From assembly GCA_011109175.1 (NCBI GenBank), contig RDEW01000018.1, forward strand, positions 803,304-867,303: 64,000 nucleotides of DNA. The letters run 5' to 3'. The notes below the pieces were generated by a model, which worked only from the letters and a program-made list of their open reading frames with translations, was not told the DNA's origin and made no database searches. How positions within the stretch are numbered: the stretch's first letter is position 1; each line of letters starts with the position of its first letter. Source of the DNA: Dicyema japonicum. Lineage: Eukaryota; Dicyemida; Rhombozoa; Dicyemidae. Made by a program: the position numbers and the translations under genes. Positions 10,896 to 22,116 of the stretch are shown one piece after another.

Positions 10896-11702
10896 ATGTG
10901 TTTGTTACAGGATGATCTAATTTACAGAGGTCACTCATATTTATTAAATATTGAAAAATCTACCAATTTGGGTACATTTATTGAGAATAATTACTGCATT
11001 CCATATTATTTATGTGTCTTATATGTAATCGCTGTATTTGCTGGGAGACGTTACATGAATAGCAGACCACGTGCTAATCTGCGGTCATTACTTTTCATTT
11101 GGAATCTAATATTGGCTGTTTTCAGTATAATTGGTACTCTTCGTACATTCTCTGAGTTTGCATTCATTTACAAGAAGACCGGTTTTATTGGGACCATCAC
11201 TTATTCCTCCAATTCCCAGTACACCACAGGATTCTGGACTTGTTTGTTTGTTTATTCTAAAATATTTGAATTTGGTGATACATTCTTTGTGGTGGCTAGG
11301 AAACAGAGACTTGAATTTTTGCATTGGTATCACCATGCCTCAGTATTGATTCTATCCTGGCATAGTTTTTACTACTGCATTTCCATGGGGAGATGGTTTT
11401 GCTTTATGAATTTCTCAGTCCATGCCGTCATGTACAGTTATTATGCTATTAAATCACTGAGGATTACTGTTCCTGTCTTTATTAGTCAGTCTATTACAAT
11501 CATTCAGACTCTTCAAATGATCATTGGATTGATAATCTCTCTAGTTTATTATGCCTGTGTACATTATAAGATTATTCCTTGTAATAATTCATTCCACAAT
11601 TTATTGCCTAGCTTGATTTACTTGTCCTATTTTATTCTATTTATGGATTTCTACCGTCGTGCCTACCTTACCAAGTCTATTAATATGAAAAAGACTAATT
11701 AA
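10896..11702 (+). CDS. ELO-family very-long-chain fatty acid elongase (ELOVL3/6-like)
   Basis: 268-residue multi-pass ER membrane enzyme that condenses malonyl-CoA with a fatty acyl-CoA, the first step of chain elongation. Length matches animal ELOVL6 (about 265). Family signatures are in order: KIFEFGDTFFVV (122-133), the histidine box HWYHH (143-147), NFSVHAVMYSYYA (172-184), and QTLQM near 204. Several hydrophobic segments are evident. The last four residues KKTN are a dilysine (KKXX) ER-retrieval signal. The coding part has no internal intron, unlike its neighbours. The first codons contain ttgttacag, which could be a 3' splice site, so the true start may lie in an upstream exon and the ATG at 10896 is provisional. 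A dead LINE lies immediately upstream in opposite orientation. Confidence 0.9.
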   Translation: MCLLQDDLIYRGHSYLLNIEKSTNLGTFIENNYCIPYYLCVLYVIAVFAGRRYMNSRPRANLRSLLFIWNLILAVFSIIGTLRTFSEFAFIYKKTGFIGTITYSSNSQYTTGFWTCLFVYSKIFEFGDTFFVVARKQRLEFLHWYHHASVLILSWHSFYYCISMGRWFCFMNFSVHAVMYSYYAIKSLRITVPVFISQSITIIQTLQMIIGLIISLVYYACVHYKIIPCNNSFHNLLPSLIYLSYFILFMDFYRRAYLTKSINMKKTN

Positions 11703-11810
11703 TATTTCATGGCTTTTTGTTATTAATTTTTGTTAGTTTATAGGTCACTATGGTTTTTTATACATTGTTGTTAGTTTACAGGTTACTACAATCCTCATTT
11801 CTTAGAATGC

Positions 11811-11890
11811 TTTATTGCTAAAATAAAAAAGACAATGTCATCAGCATAAACAAGTGAGAGGCGTAATTTGACTGAGATTGGTGTTCTATA
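11811..11890 (-). pseudogene. RT motif C fragment
   Basis: About 80 bp on the minus strand read SVKLRLSLVYADDIVFF, the YADD polymerase motif with its usual hydrophobic flanks, then stop. Nothing else of the element remains recognisable. It is a LINE RT relic downstream of the elongase gene. Confidence 0.5.
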
Positions 11891-12204
11891 TTACTCCACT
11901 CATTGTCAGTACACGTTTTGGGAGTTTTCGAGGTATCTGATAAGGATTTTGAAATATATATAAGGGCTCATTTGGAGGTTAGCTAGCCTTCGGGAGACCG
12001 GTGATACTGTTGGTAGCTATTTTGATGGTAGATAACTTTTGTAAGGAAAAGTGTAATTTTTTATACACTTCCTTATTTCGTTAAGGTTATTTGCTGATTT
12101 TAGGGGAAAAGTAATTATCGACCGTCTACAAAAGTCCTCAATTTATTTTTGGTTAAAAAAGGTCCTCCATAACAAGGCTGCACGATGTAACCTCATTTGT
12201 TTAT

Positions 12205-12280
12205 TAATAGCCCCGGGTACATCCAATTTCCACTGCTACAAAAACAGAGTACATCCGGAACCAGCATAAGGTGAAAGACG
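12205..12280 (-). repeat. R1 repeat, truncated copy
   Basis: Minus-oriented 3' end of the R1 short repeat (complement of attccggatgtactctg, and a ggggctattaataa end). Only about 75 bp of the unit is present. It marks the left boundary of the hAT remnant that follows. Confidence 0.55.
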
Positions 12281-12304
12281 TCTTATGAAGTATATAATTA
12301 TTTA

Positions 12305-12735
12305 TTAAACAGAGTTATCTTGTGGAGAGGCACATACAATTGCCGAAAATTTTATTAAACCATGTTCAAAAAAGACCATCGAGTGTATTTATGGCGAACA
12401 AATGTCTAAGAAACTGGATCTATTTCAAGGCGAATTCAGGAACTTTCGGGAAATATTGAAACGAGTTACTAATTCGTTTGAATAATTGTAATGGTTTTGG
12501 TATTCAAATTGATGAGTTAAATGGAATCCAATCATACATCATTACTTTTCCATACAGAAGTAAGACGTGGAAGGGCGCTGCAACGTTTGTTTGAATTACG
12601 AAACGAGCTTGTTGTGTTTCTCAAGAATCGTAATTTTCCGATTTACAAAAATTTGGAAAACAATCTTTGGTTACAGAGAATTGCATATTTGGTTTCAATT
12701 TATAAAAATGTTCCCACTTTGAGGAAAAAGGTACC
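12305..12735 (+). pseudogene. hAT transposase remnant (SCAND3/ZBED-like), left part
   Basis: Plus-strand relic of a hAT-superfamily transposase of the SCAND3/ZBED5 type. First comes AHTIAENFIKPCSKK with EQMSKKLDLF (12330-12430), the conserved 'HTI-E-LI-PC' block. After a frame change comes LLFHTEVRRGRALQRLFELR with FLKNRNFP and LWLQRIAYLVSIY (12540-12720). These match the catalytic-core half of the family in order. The N-terminal BED finger is missing. The sequence breaks at about 12735, where a family B LINE begins, and resumes at about 15665. Confidence 0.75.
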
Positions 12736-15650
12736 AGCCAAGTCAACTGAGATGTGCTTGTCTTGTCAGATTGTCATAACTCGGAAGCGTGGGATCTCCT
12801 GTCTGCTTGTGAAGATTTTTTCCACTTCGGGTGTATCAAGCTATCCCGAGCCGCATCGAGCGTGCTTGGAATATGACACTACCAGTCAAGCCTCGGCCTA
12901 TGCAAGGGGGTTTCCCGTGCCAGCACAAATGTTAACTCTCCCATTAATTACTCATCAAGCACGGACCCCGAAACATTCCTACGCCTCATCTTTGAATTAC
13001 GTTCTTCACGGACTATCCCTGTGAGGATTCCAAGGTCGTACGACCTATCGCTGCTGAAGCCCTTTCAAAATGATCGAAGATGCCCTTCGGACTAACGCAG
13101 TACAGGATTGGGTGTGCTTATTCAGTTTTGCGCCTTCCGCACTGGGACTTGATCGAGATGGTCACGGAAAGGAGTCTCTCGCTACTACCATGAGGACCAA
13201 CATTCGTTTTTTTTGGGAGGCATTCACATCCCCAGTTCCCCCATGGCTTTTAACTGTACGAAAGAGACACGTGGTCATAGCGAGGAAGTCGAAGTGCTCC
13301 GTCTCAAGAGAATTATCCGTTTGAAGTTAATCGAAGGTGGCACCCGCGCAGCCATCAGCACTTTCTCGAGTGGACCACGAAAACCGACTCACGACGCCTA
13401 CAATATTTTACTGAACAAGCATCCACTGCCACCCCAAAACCTAAGCCAAGTCGCTCCCCATCCGGAGTGAGTCCCCTGATTACATCAAACGATGAAGTTC
13501 TCCTCGCAATACGGAATTTTGCCCCTAGTAGCAGTGGCGGGCTCGACGGAATGAGACCTGGCTACCTGAATGACCTCTTTGTCCGTAGGAGACCAGGGAC
13601 TTCGTCTTACGAATTCAATTACTTCACTTATGAATCGGATCATGTCTGGAGTTCTTCCCGAAGTTATCCGCCATATCCTGGTCTCCGCCAATTTGATAGC
13701 CTTTGATAAGAAGGGAGGCGGAGTACGACCAGTTGCGGTCAGGTTTGTCTTCAGAAGACTGGCTGCTAAAATTGCCTCCAGACATTCTATTCAATCCTTG
13801 AACCTCCCTCAAGTAGGCGTCGGTATTCATTTGGGATGCGAGGCCGCTGTCCATTCAGTGAGGACATTCATAAACCACAGTATAGAAGATTCCCGGGGAC
13901 ATGTCCTGGTCAAACTGGACATCAAGAACGCCTTCAATAGTCTAAGGAGGGATAATATCCTGGAGGCGTATGTTGAAAGATGCCCTAATATTTTCGATTT
14001 TGTGAATCAGTCATACAGCTACCTTCATCTTTACTTTACGGGACTACCTAATCCATTTGTATTTTTGAGTGCAACAGGAGATCCCTTAGACTTTATTGTT
14101 TTGTCTTGCAATGGAGAAAATCACCAAACTTTCGAGCTCGCCCTCAACCTATGGTATCTGGATGATGCGGATACTGTTTTCCGGGATTTGGAAGTGATAA
14201 TTCCAGCTGTTGGAGCTGGACTGGAATTAAATTACACTAAATGCGAAATCTACAATTGCCGACTTTCAGAGAAGTATTCAAAAGCTTTGTCATGTTTCGA
14301 AATTTACTGCCTGGAAGTATTTCCACACCCGATGAAGAACTTATATTCCTCGGATCCCCGATCACCATAAATGCAATGGGAAGAGCTATACGTGAAAAAC
14401 AACTGTCACTAGGAAGACTCTGAACCGCTGTGTCTAGTTGACATATGCATACAGCATTATTCCTCCTGAAAAACAGTTTCAACGTACAGAGGCTTGCATA
14501 TGTCCTGAGGACTGCTGCTTATTTCACTCTGTATGACCAACTCTCAAAGATTAACGAGATTTTCCGTACGACAGCAGAACGTATCTTCAACGTCTGGTTC
14601 AAGGATTACTTATGGAAGCAAGCCACGCTGCCAGTGAGACTTGGAGGACTTGGAATTCGAACCCTATGGACCTTTCTTTCCTTTCATACCTATCATCGCT
14701 AGTGGGCTGTAGCTCCCATGTCAAAAGGATTCTACACTCCTTACCAGAATTCTTAATTGACCAAGACATAACCCACGCACGAGAAGCCTGGAATGCCATC
14801 AACCTCCCCCTGCCTCCTTCACAAGACTGCCAGCGAAACCTGGACAATTTATTGTCCTGGAAATCATTTGGACTCTTAATGGAATCAGCCAATCAGCACC
14901 GACGCGCTTGTTTGCTTTCAGGGGCTTCCCCTGAGAGCGGAGCTTGGCTAAACGCCATCCCAAATGGAGCTCTGGGAACCTTTCTGGTTAATGAATGCGT
15001 TAGAAGTAGTATCTCTCTGCGGCTGGGACTGAAAGTACGTGTACCTCACCCGTGCCGATGTGGTATCCTGATAGACTGTTATGGCATGCACTTTCTCACC
15101 TGCAAAAGGAGGGCTGGAAGATTTCCAAGGCACAAGGTCTCTGAATGAGATTGTCAAACGGGCTATGGATGCTGCTGGATATTCGGCCATTCTTGAACCG
15201 GTCGGGTTATGCAGAAGTGACGGGAAACGACCGGACGGAATGACGACATTTATTTTCAAGAGCGGGAAACCACTTGTTTGGGACGTGACATGTACAGACA
15301 CGTTTACCCCAAACAATCTTCACGAGTGCGCTTCAAGGTCCTGCTCTGCAGCCGTCAAGGCGGAAAAGGCCAAACTCGAAAAATACGACGGCCTTCCGAT
15401 AATGTCCTATTTGTTCCGCTTGCTATGGAGACTTCCGGATCCTACTCCCCCTCTACACTAGAGTTTTTCGGACGTCTTGGAAACCGGATCACCTCATCCA
15501 CTAGAGATCTTCGCGAACGCCGCTGGCTGTTTGAGCGAATTTCGCTTGAAATTCTGAGAGGGAGCAGTCACACAGTGAGGGCGGCAGCTAATTGATGTTT
15601 TGTCCTTTTTTTATTTGATTTAATAAAATATTTTTGCAAAATTTATGAAA
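12736..15650 (+). mobile_element. LINE family B copy 1 (PHD-RT-REL endonuclease), inserted in hAT
   Basis: About 2.9 kb plus-strand LINE with C-terminal restriction-like endonuclease (CRE/SLACS-like organisation by recollection). Parts in order: N-terminal PHD-like region around CLSCQ (12750); NKHPLPPQN (13410); SGGLDGMRPGYLND (13530); DKKGGGVRPVAVRFVFRRL (13700); LPQVGVGIHLGCEAAVH (13810); LVKLDIKNAFNSLRRDN, RT motif A (13905); LWYLDDADTV, motif C (14150); zinc knuckle CRCGILIDCYGMHFLTC (15050); endonuclease core KRPDGMTTFIFKSGKPLVWD and VTCTDTF (15230); tail RRWLFERISLEILRG (15520). Frameshifts and the loss of the QGDPLGPLLF block in motif B show it is dead. Unlike the copy at 35 kb, it keeps the PD...D residues of the nuclease. 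Confidence 0.82.
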
Positions 15651-15659
15651 AACTGAATA

Positions 15660-16251
<592 letters not shown>

Positions 16252-16690
16252 GCATAAATAATATGATGAATCTTTCAGATCACTGGGATCGAGATCATTG
16301 TGTGCTTAATGTTTGCAGGACATAATTGAGATTTTGCTGTCTACGCCAGGTAGCTACGTCAATAAAGCATTTGACAAAACAGAATTACCACCTTCCACTC
16401 TCGACCATCTTATCCGCAAAAATGGAAAGGGCTTCTTAGTCCTTCGAAAACTGAAGTGTTTACCACATTCCACCCCTAAAAGCAAAAATAAAAAATACAT
16501 CACACGGAGGAATATATGGGAAACACTCCCTCCCCGCCCGTAGCTGTGCTGGTTCAAAAGTCCAACATCGGGAAAATTTGAGAAGCTTCTTCAGAGTTTA
16601 CCTAATTAATTAATTCCTTTAATTAACTGCTGGTGATTTTGGGATATAAAATCAAAATTTAATTTTTTAGGTTAAAATGTTTTATTGATT
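16252..16690. other. unassigned stretch after hAT end
   Basis: Contains a 76-codon plus-strand frame (16313-16543; VNKAFDKTELPPSTLDHLIRK and a Lys-rich end). It is GC-richer than its surroundings and may be a transposon relic, but I do not recognise it. The rest is AT-rich with no call. Confidence 0.25.
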
Positions 16691-16995
16691 TAATTATTAA
16701 CCCCAGACTTACATTCTTTGGTAAGCCCAACAAAAACAATCACAGCTAATCAATCCAAGGAAGGAACCCTATGAAGTACTTCTGTTTGTGCCGACCAAAT
16801 CTATCCTCCAATAGTCTATTACAGGCTTCCGAAGAAAGGTGGAGAAGTAGGTCCGCCCTCTTCCAATTTCTTCGCAAGTCCTACCGTCACGGACATGGAA
16901 TATCTTCAGTGGATTTGGATAGGGAAAAAGGTAGTAAGATCTCTTTCAACAACTGTGTCGTGCAGAAGTCGTCGCCTCAGGGTGGGATCTGTTTT
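16690..16995 (-). repeat. LINE 3'-end repeat E, copy 1
   Basis: Minus-oriented repeat ending in ctggggttaataatt, with related copies at 34130-34290 (+) and 40532-40850 (+). Shared internal words are tattggaggat, ttggtcggcacaa and gggttccttccttgga. The ending is the same ggggtta(TAA) signature as LINE A tails, so these are probably 3'-truncated ends of a related LINE subfamily. The antisense frame in this interval is a shadow. Confidence 0.55.
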
Positions 16996-16999
16996 TAAC

Positions 17000-18125
17000 G
17001 AGAATTGATTTTTAATTATTACATTTAAAAAATAAATTTAAAGATCAGTCTACACCAACTTCATACACATTTTGCACGATTCGACTCCAAGTCAAGAAAA
17101 ATCCCTAATAATCCGCTTAAAATAATGTTTAGTCAGGTCTATTTGAAAAAAAAGGCTTTGGAAAAAAGTAGGAACAGCGGTATCTGTTAGAGGACTCGAG
17201 AATGTTTTAAAATTATTTTTGCAAACATTGCTTAGAGTCCGTCGCAGGTCCGGAGATAAATGAAGTACAACTAAGAACGATTCCAGATCTTCTATGGATG
17301 ACCGACTTTTGTCAGAAAAAAAAATTGTAGTATAGAATCTTCCGGACCATGGCATCGGAGACAGCATAAACGAAAAGTTTGCGGGCAGAGAAACATTAAG
17401 AGAGGTTAAAATCCAAATGTGAAAGACAGTTTGGCATATTTCCATTAAACGCTGTAGAAACGAACGTTACAAATGTGATCGGTCTCTTAGCGGAAGAGTC
17501 AATATGTGAGAGAGAAGAAATTGAAGCCATTCTGAAGATATAAGAAATCTCTAAATTAATGACCTGTTATTTAGGAGGAACAGAATGGTATGATGATCGA
17601 GGGTACAGATGATTTTTTTGATGGCCAAAAAGAAGAGGAATGATTCGAGAGGGTTTCCCTGCTAGAGTATGGAGGACGAAAATATTCAATATTCTTCGAA
17701 AAGATTGGACTGGGGTCCATACTACTTGTTTTTTCAGCCATAAATTATAGAAACATTTCTTATACAAGTTTCCAAAATGAAATCTCTTTTAATACTACTC
17801 AAAGTGTTCTTGATGTCGATAACATTTTAAGTTTCTTATCTATAAGATTTTTGCTATATAGACTGCCAAGTCTATTTTATAAAAGGTTTCGGTATCTTTT
17901 GGAGTACTAGCCTTACTCCAACTTCGATTTAGAAATGTACAACCAGGGGGTACATACCTTATGCAGAAGATCCTAGCATCTAACCTCTTGAAAATAAAAC
18001 TGACAATGATCGGACGATTCCACCTCCCTTCTTATCATAAAATAGTTGATTGGGAGGAAACAGGACGTGAAAGATGCCTCGAGGTGATAGAAGATATAAT
18101 AAGGACAGCTGGATCTCAAAGGGTC
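17000..18125. other. no recognised gene; scattered open frames
   Basis: Contains minus-strand frames of 117 and 66 codons (17092-17445, 17567-17767) and a plus-strand Asp/Glu-rich frame near 17590. Base composition is mixed, which hints at old mobile DNA, but I see no domain or splice pattern to support a gene. Confidence 0.3.
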
Positions 18126-18129
18126 TTCA

Positions 18130-18365
18130 AATGCTCAGGTTTTATTCTATTCAGGCAACCGTTGCCCCCTGGGGGAAAATTCGAATCATCAAAAATACTT
18201 CATCGTTCGAGGCGGTTACGGAGTTCACTTTGAGAGACAATGGAATATTTCCCAGATTGTAAGGGGATGGTGGTTGTTTGTCCAACAACACATTGAAGGT
18301 GTCTAATGATGAGTTGTGTAGTTCTTTTGTAAAAAGCACATTAGAGAAGCACGGCATCCCCATTC
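18130..18365 (-). pseudogene. LINE B mid-region fragment
   Basis: Minus strand reads NVLLDKQPPSPYNL and later ASNDEVFLMIRIFPQ, matching NILLNKHPLPPQNL and TSNDEVLLAIRNFAP of the family B copy at 12736-15650. This is the block just before the RT. No catalytic part remains. Confidence 0.65.
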
Positions 18366-18539
18366 TAATAATTTGGCGCTCTCTTGAGGGAAGAACATCA
18401 ACATTCTCGTTCTAACCTCTATTCCTGACTCTCGTATATGATTACGGGAAGTTGAGTAGTCGTAAAAATCAGTGCTTTCCAGGAAGGATCGAATGCAGTT
18501 TCATGTAAATTATTAAATAATAAATTATTACGAAAACAA

Positions 18540-18660
18540 GACAATCAAAATAATCCAGCTGATATAATGGAATGACTGTTCTTCTGACAACTGCCAGATA
18601 AATCCTTTGAAACAACCATTCGGTTTCCCGACGCTCGTTTCTGACTTTAGAAATCATTGA
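18540..18660 (-). pseudogene. LINE B 3' terminal coding fragment
   Basis: Minus strand reads SKVRNERRETEWLFQRIYLAVVRR, the same C-terminal tail as DPRETGWFRERISLAIVRG in the 35 kb copy. It is in the wrong order relative to the piece at 18130-18365, so the two are independent fragments or rearranged. Confidence 0.65.
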
Positions 18661-18744
18661 CTCAATCGATCTTAAAAGAGACCGTTTGAACTATATTATT
18701 CTGTATTTCTTTGAATAGTCTTGTTAAAGAAAATTTCTTTGAAG

Positions 18745-18790
18745 GAGTTATAAATATTATGGCTTTCGTGAGAAAGGTTATTAAGAAAAA
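18745..18790 (+). repeat. tRNA-SINE 3' fragment
   Basis: The sequence gagttataaatattatggctttcgtgag closely matches the last 30 bases of the SINE copies at 25.9 kb and 55.2 kb. Only this 3' terminus is present, as expected of a 5'-truncated insertion or a decayed copy. Confidence 0.5.
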
Positions 18791-18903
18791 CTGAGCTGAC
18801 GTCGATTGAACCTACACGGATTGATGAAAAGCGGAAGGATACTGAGGATATTGATCGTAGACGGAAAGCATGTATTTAATTGTTAATTATAGTTAAGGTT
18901 ATT

Positions 18904-21900
18904 TTAAATTTCAATTTGTTTATAAGTAGGTTTACGATAAAATCTTAATTGTGCACTCTTATCTGATGGTTTAAAGGGTTGATGTCTTCCAAAGGGTTTA
19001 GGAACTGGTATTTCTTCAGTCGTATTAGGTATATAAGCATTTGGTCGTTGTAGTGCAGTAGTATATGTACCATCTGGGAGAATGTGTATATTATCCTCCA
19101 TTTCAATCTAAATAATAATAATTATAAACATATTGCTTTTCTAATCTGTCCTTCTTTAATCTTGATTCCCGTTCTTGTATCTTTAATCTCTCAACCTCTA
19201 TTTCATTGGATGGTGGTAGTCCCTCATTAATAACCATAATATTAATACTTGCTCTATTCTCTGCTGGAATTGATCCAATTGAGTCTCCTTTTCTATGAGT
19301 TCTTGCTTATATATTGTTGTCTTTGCAATGTTCATGGCCAATTCTGAGACAGTTGCCATTAATTTACGAGTTTTCTTGAAAATTTTATGTTTAAATGTGT
19401 TTATCTATAAATAATCATTAAAGTAACAGTTTTCGCCAATTCTAATGCTGATTCTTTACTATTTTCCACAGTTGTCGAGGTCTCCATGATATATTGGTCG
19501 ATTCTTTCCACCATAAAATTCTTTTCTAATAAAAGTTCCTCTTTGACCATAACACGACTTTCTAACTGTAAATATAAACAAAGTAATACATTGCTGTGTT
19601 TGCATTTATCCTGTCCCTTTATCATTTTAATTCTTTCGTCTTGTTTATTAATTATTTCAATATATTTTTGAGATTCCACAATCTAATAATTATTATAATA
19701 TTACTTGACGATTGAGGATATCACGTTGTTTTTGTAGTTGAATCTGTTTGGGGATTTTATTACGTAAAATGTCCAAATTTCTAATTTCGTTTTTCTTGAT
19801 TAAATTAAGATAATTAATGTCATTGATAAGCTGTGTGAACTGTTCATTAGCATTAATTATGACATTGTCTAGTAATAAATACAACTATTGCCTTGAACAT
19901 TATACTTTTCTTGAAAAATACACAATTCCCCATTTCTTTCAATAAGGCTAACTCCTCTAATGTTAAGTGAATAATTAACTTTATATTACGAAGACGCACA
20001 ACTTTTTCATAATTACTTCGAATATGCACTAATTTGGTTTCAATATTATTTATTTCTTTATTTAGTTTATTTAAATTTGTTTGTTTTTCAAGTTTAATGT
20101 CTTCAAGTGATGAAATTGCTTTCTTTTGGATCCAAATCTCTGATCTGATTGAATCTCTGTTTGTAACGTTTGAGTTTGATTTTACTTTTAATTTTTGTAA
20201 ATGTCTTTGTTTGATTATAAAGTAAACTTTTCATGTTGTAATAAAGTCGTACGTAGAATGCCATATTCATTGTTCATAATTAGTATTTTATCCCTCATTT
20301 CCAGTACTCTCTGAGTTACATTTTGAATCAATCCAACACATTTATTTCTTTCCGTTTCAACACCTTCATACACCTTTGAGAAAACCTTTAGTCTAAAATT
20401 ATTATATTGATTACTTATTCTTTATAATTACATGCTTTCTTCTAATATCATCAAGACAGAGTCTTTTTACTTTGTTTTCATCAACTATTTGTTTGTATCG
20501 AACTCCTGACTTTATCAAATCCTTTGCCTTTAATTCTCTCTCAGAATCCTTCATTTTCAATAATCAAATACATTTGTTACGGCCAGTCTCGCCAGTTCTA
20601 CTACTTCTACTTTTAGGTTGTTTACAATATTAATCAGACTTTCAATCTCATTTACTAAATTCTCTACTTTTACATCCTCAGTTGAGATGACGTAATTCTA
20701 TTCAATAAAACTTATCAACTTTATCAGATATCATATTTCGTGTAATCTCACATTCTTCTTCAATCAATCTTTTACGTTTATTAAAAAATCCATCATTTTG
20801 GTGAACTAGAGAGTGCTACTATTATCACTAATATAACCTGTTCTTTAACTCTGCTGTATATTTCCATCAAATTATCCTTTTTGTCCTTTGCAATACGAAT
20901 TTCTAATAAAATTCTCTTCAATTCTTTATTCGTTTTTATGTACGCACTTTCTTCATCACTTATTTTAAATGTCAGTTTTGATAACTTTTCTGACATTTCC
21001 TTAACTTGTACATCAAAGTCTTGTCTGTTTTATTATATGTGTTACCCTTTATCCTTTAAATCATGCTCTTCCTGTTCATTGTATTCTATCCTCTTCTGCA
21101 TAGAACTCAGACTTTGTTGATGTGTCTCATATATTGCTTTTTGTCGTTCAATTAAAGTAACCAAATTATTCCTCTCGGAATCAATCTCCTCTAATCCACT
21201 TTTTAGTAAATCACATTCATTCATATATTCTACTAATTTATTATTAGTATTCTCTAAAATATCCTCTTTATTTCTAAAATAATTCATTTATTTACGATAT
21301 ATCTCTGCTAAGTCTCTCATTTACTTTAACCACATTATTTTTATCACTTTTAATATCAACAATTTTAATCTACAATCATTATAAATCATACAATAACACT
21401 TTCCTTTTTATTATTCTGTTTCTCCATTTCCTTACTCAATTCACTCATTCCTACTCTCTGTCTCTCAATGTTCTCCTTTACTGACTCCATTTCTGACTCT
21501 TTGTCTAATATTTCACCTTCCACGCTTTCACAATCCTTTTTTAGATTCTTTATAATTTTGTCCAATTCCTATTAATGCTTATTCGTCACTAACATTGGCT
21601 TTTGGCATTCTCTCGTACTCCCTCAACAAAATCTTCTTTTCTTCCTCCAAACTAGCAAATTATTTAATAAATATACGATTCTATTTTATATTCCAGTTCA
21701 TAGAGGTTCTCCTTTATTATTTGTGTTTTATTTCGAAAGGTCAATAGTTGTTTCCTCAATTGAAGACTCTCAGTGTTTATTACATCAGGAAAGTCCTCAT
21801 ATTTCTCCAAATTCATAATATTTTCCTCAATTTTATCATTGTAATGACGAATATTCTTTAATAAACGTGCTTCATTATTTCTCGTTCTTACAAATTACAA

Positions 21901-22116
21901 TAATAAATACGCTTCCAAAACATCCTTTATTTTTGAGTATTTTGTCTTTAATTTGGCAACCTGTGTCGATGTGATTGTACCACTTAAATTAAGCTACATT
22001 GTATTAATATTTACTTCATCAAGCATTTGAAACACTGGCAAACATGATATTCCCCCAGAAGTGTTCTCATAGGCAGTTGGAGTCGGTGGAACTGACATTA
22101 AGTAGTCTTCCTCCAT
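18904..22116 (-). CDS. CCDC146: CCDC146-like ciliary/centriolar coiled-coil protein, many tiny introns
   Basis: Long coiled-coil protein linked in animals to centrioles and flagellar microtubules. The start at 22116 gives MEEDYLMSVPPTPTAYENTS, then CLPVFQMLDE; a 21-nt intron; then LNLSGTITSTQVAKLKTKYS, KIKDVLEA and later EDFPDVINTESLQLRKQLL. This matches the CCDC146 N terminus (…[22 protein letters not shown]…, …NFPEAFSTEVSKMREQLL…). The last exon ends LPDGTYTTALQRPNAYIP, PVPKPFGRHQPFKPSD and RKPTYKQIEI, nearly the CCDC146 C terminus. Between them all exons are rich in Lys/Glu heptads and separated by introns of about 20-27 nt. The exact exon set was not fully resolved, but the two ends and the coiled coil are convincing. 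It supports a ciliated host. Confidence 0.88.
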
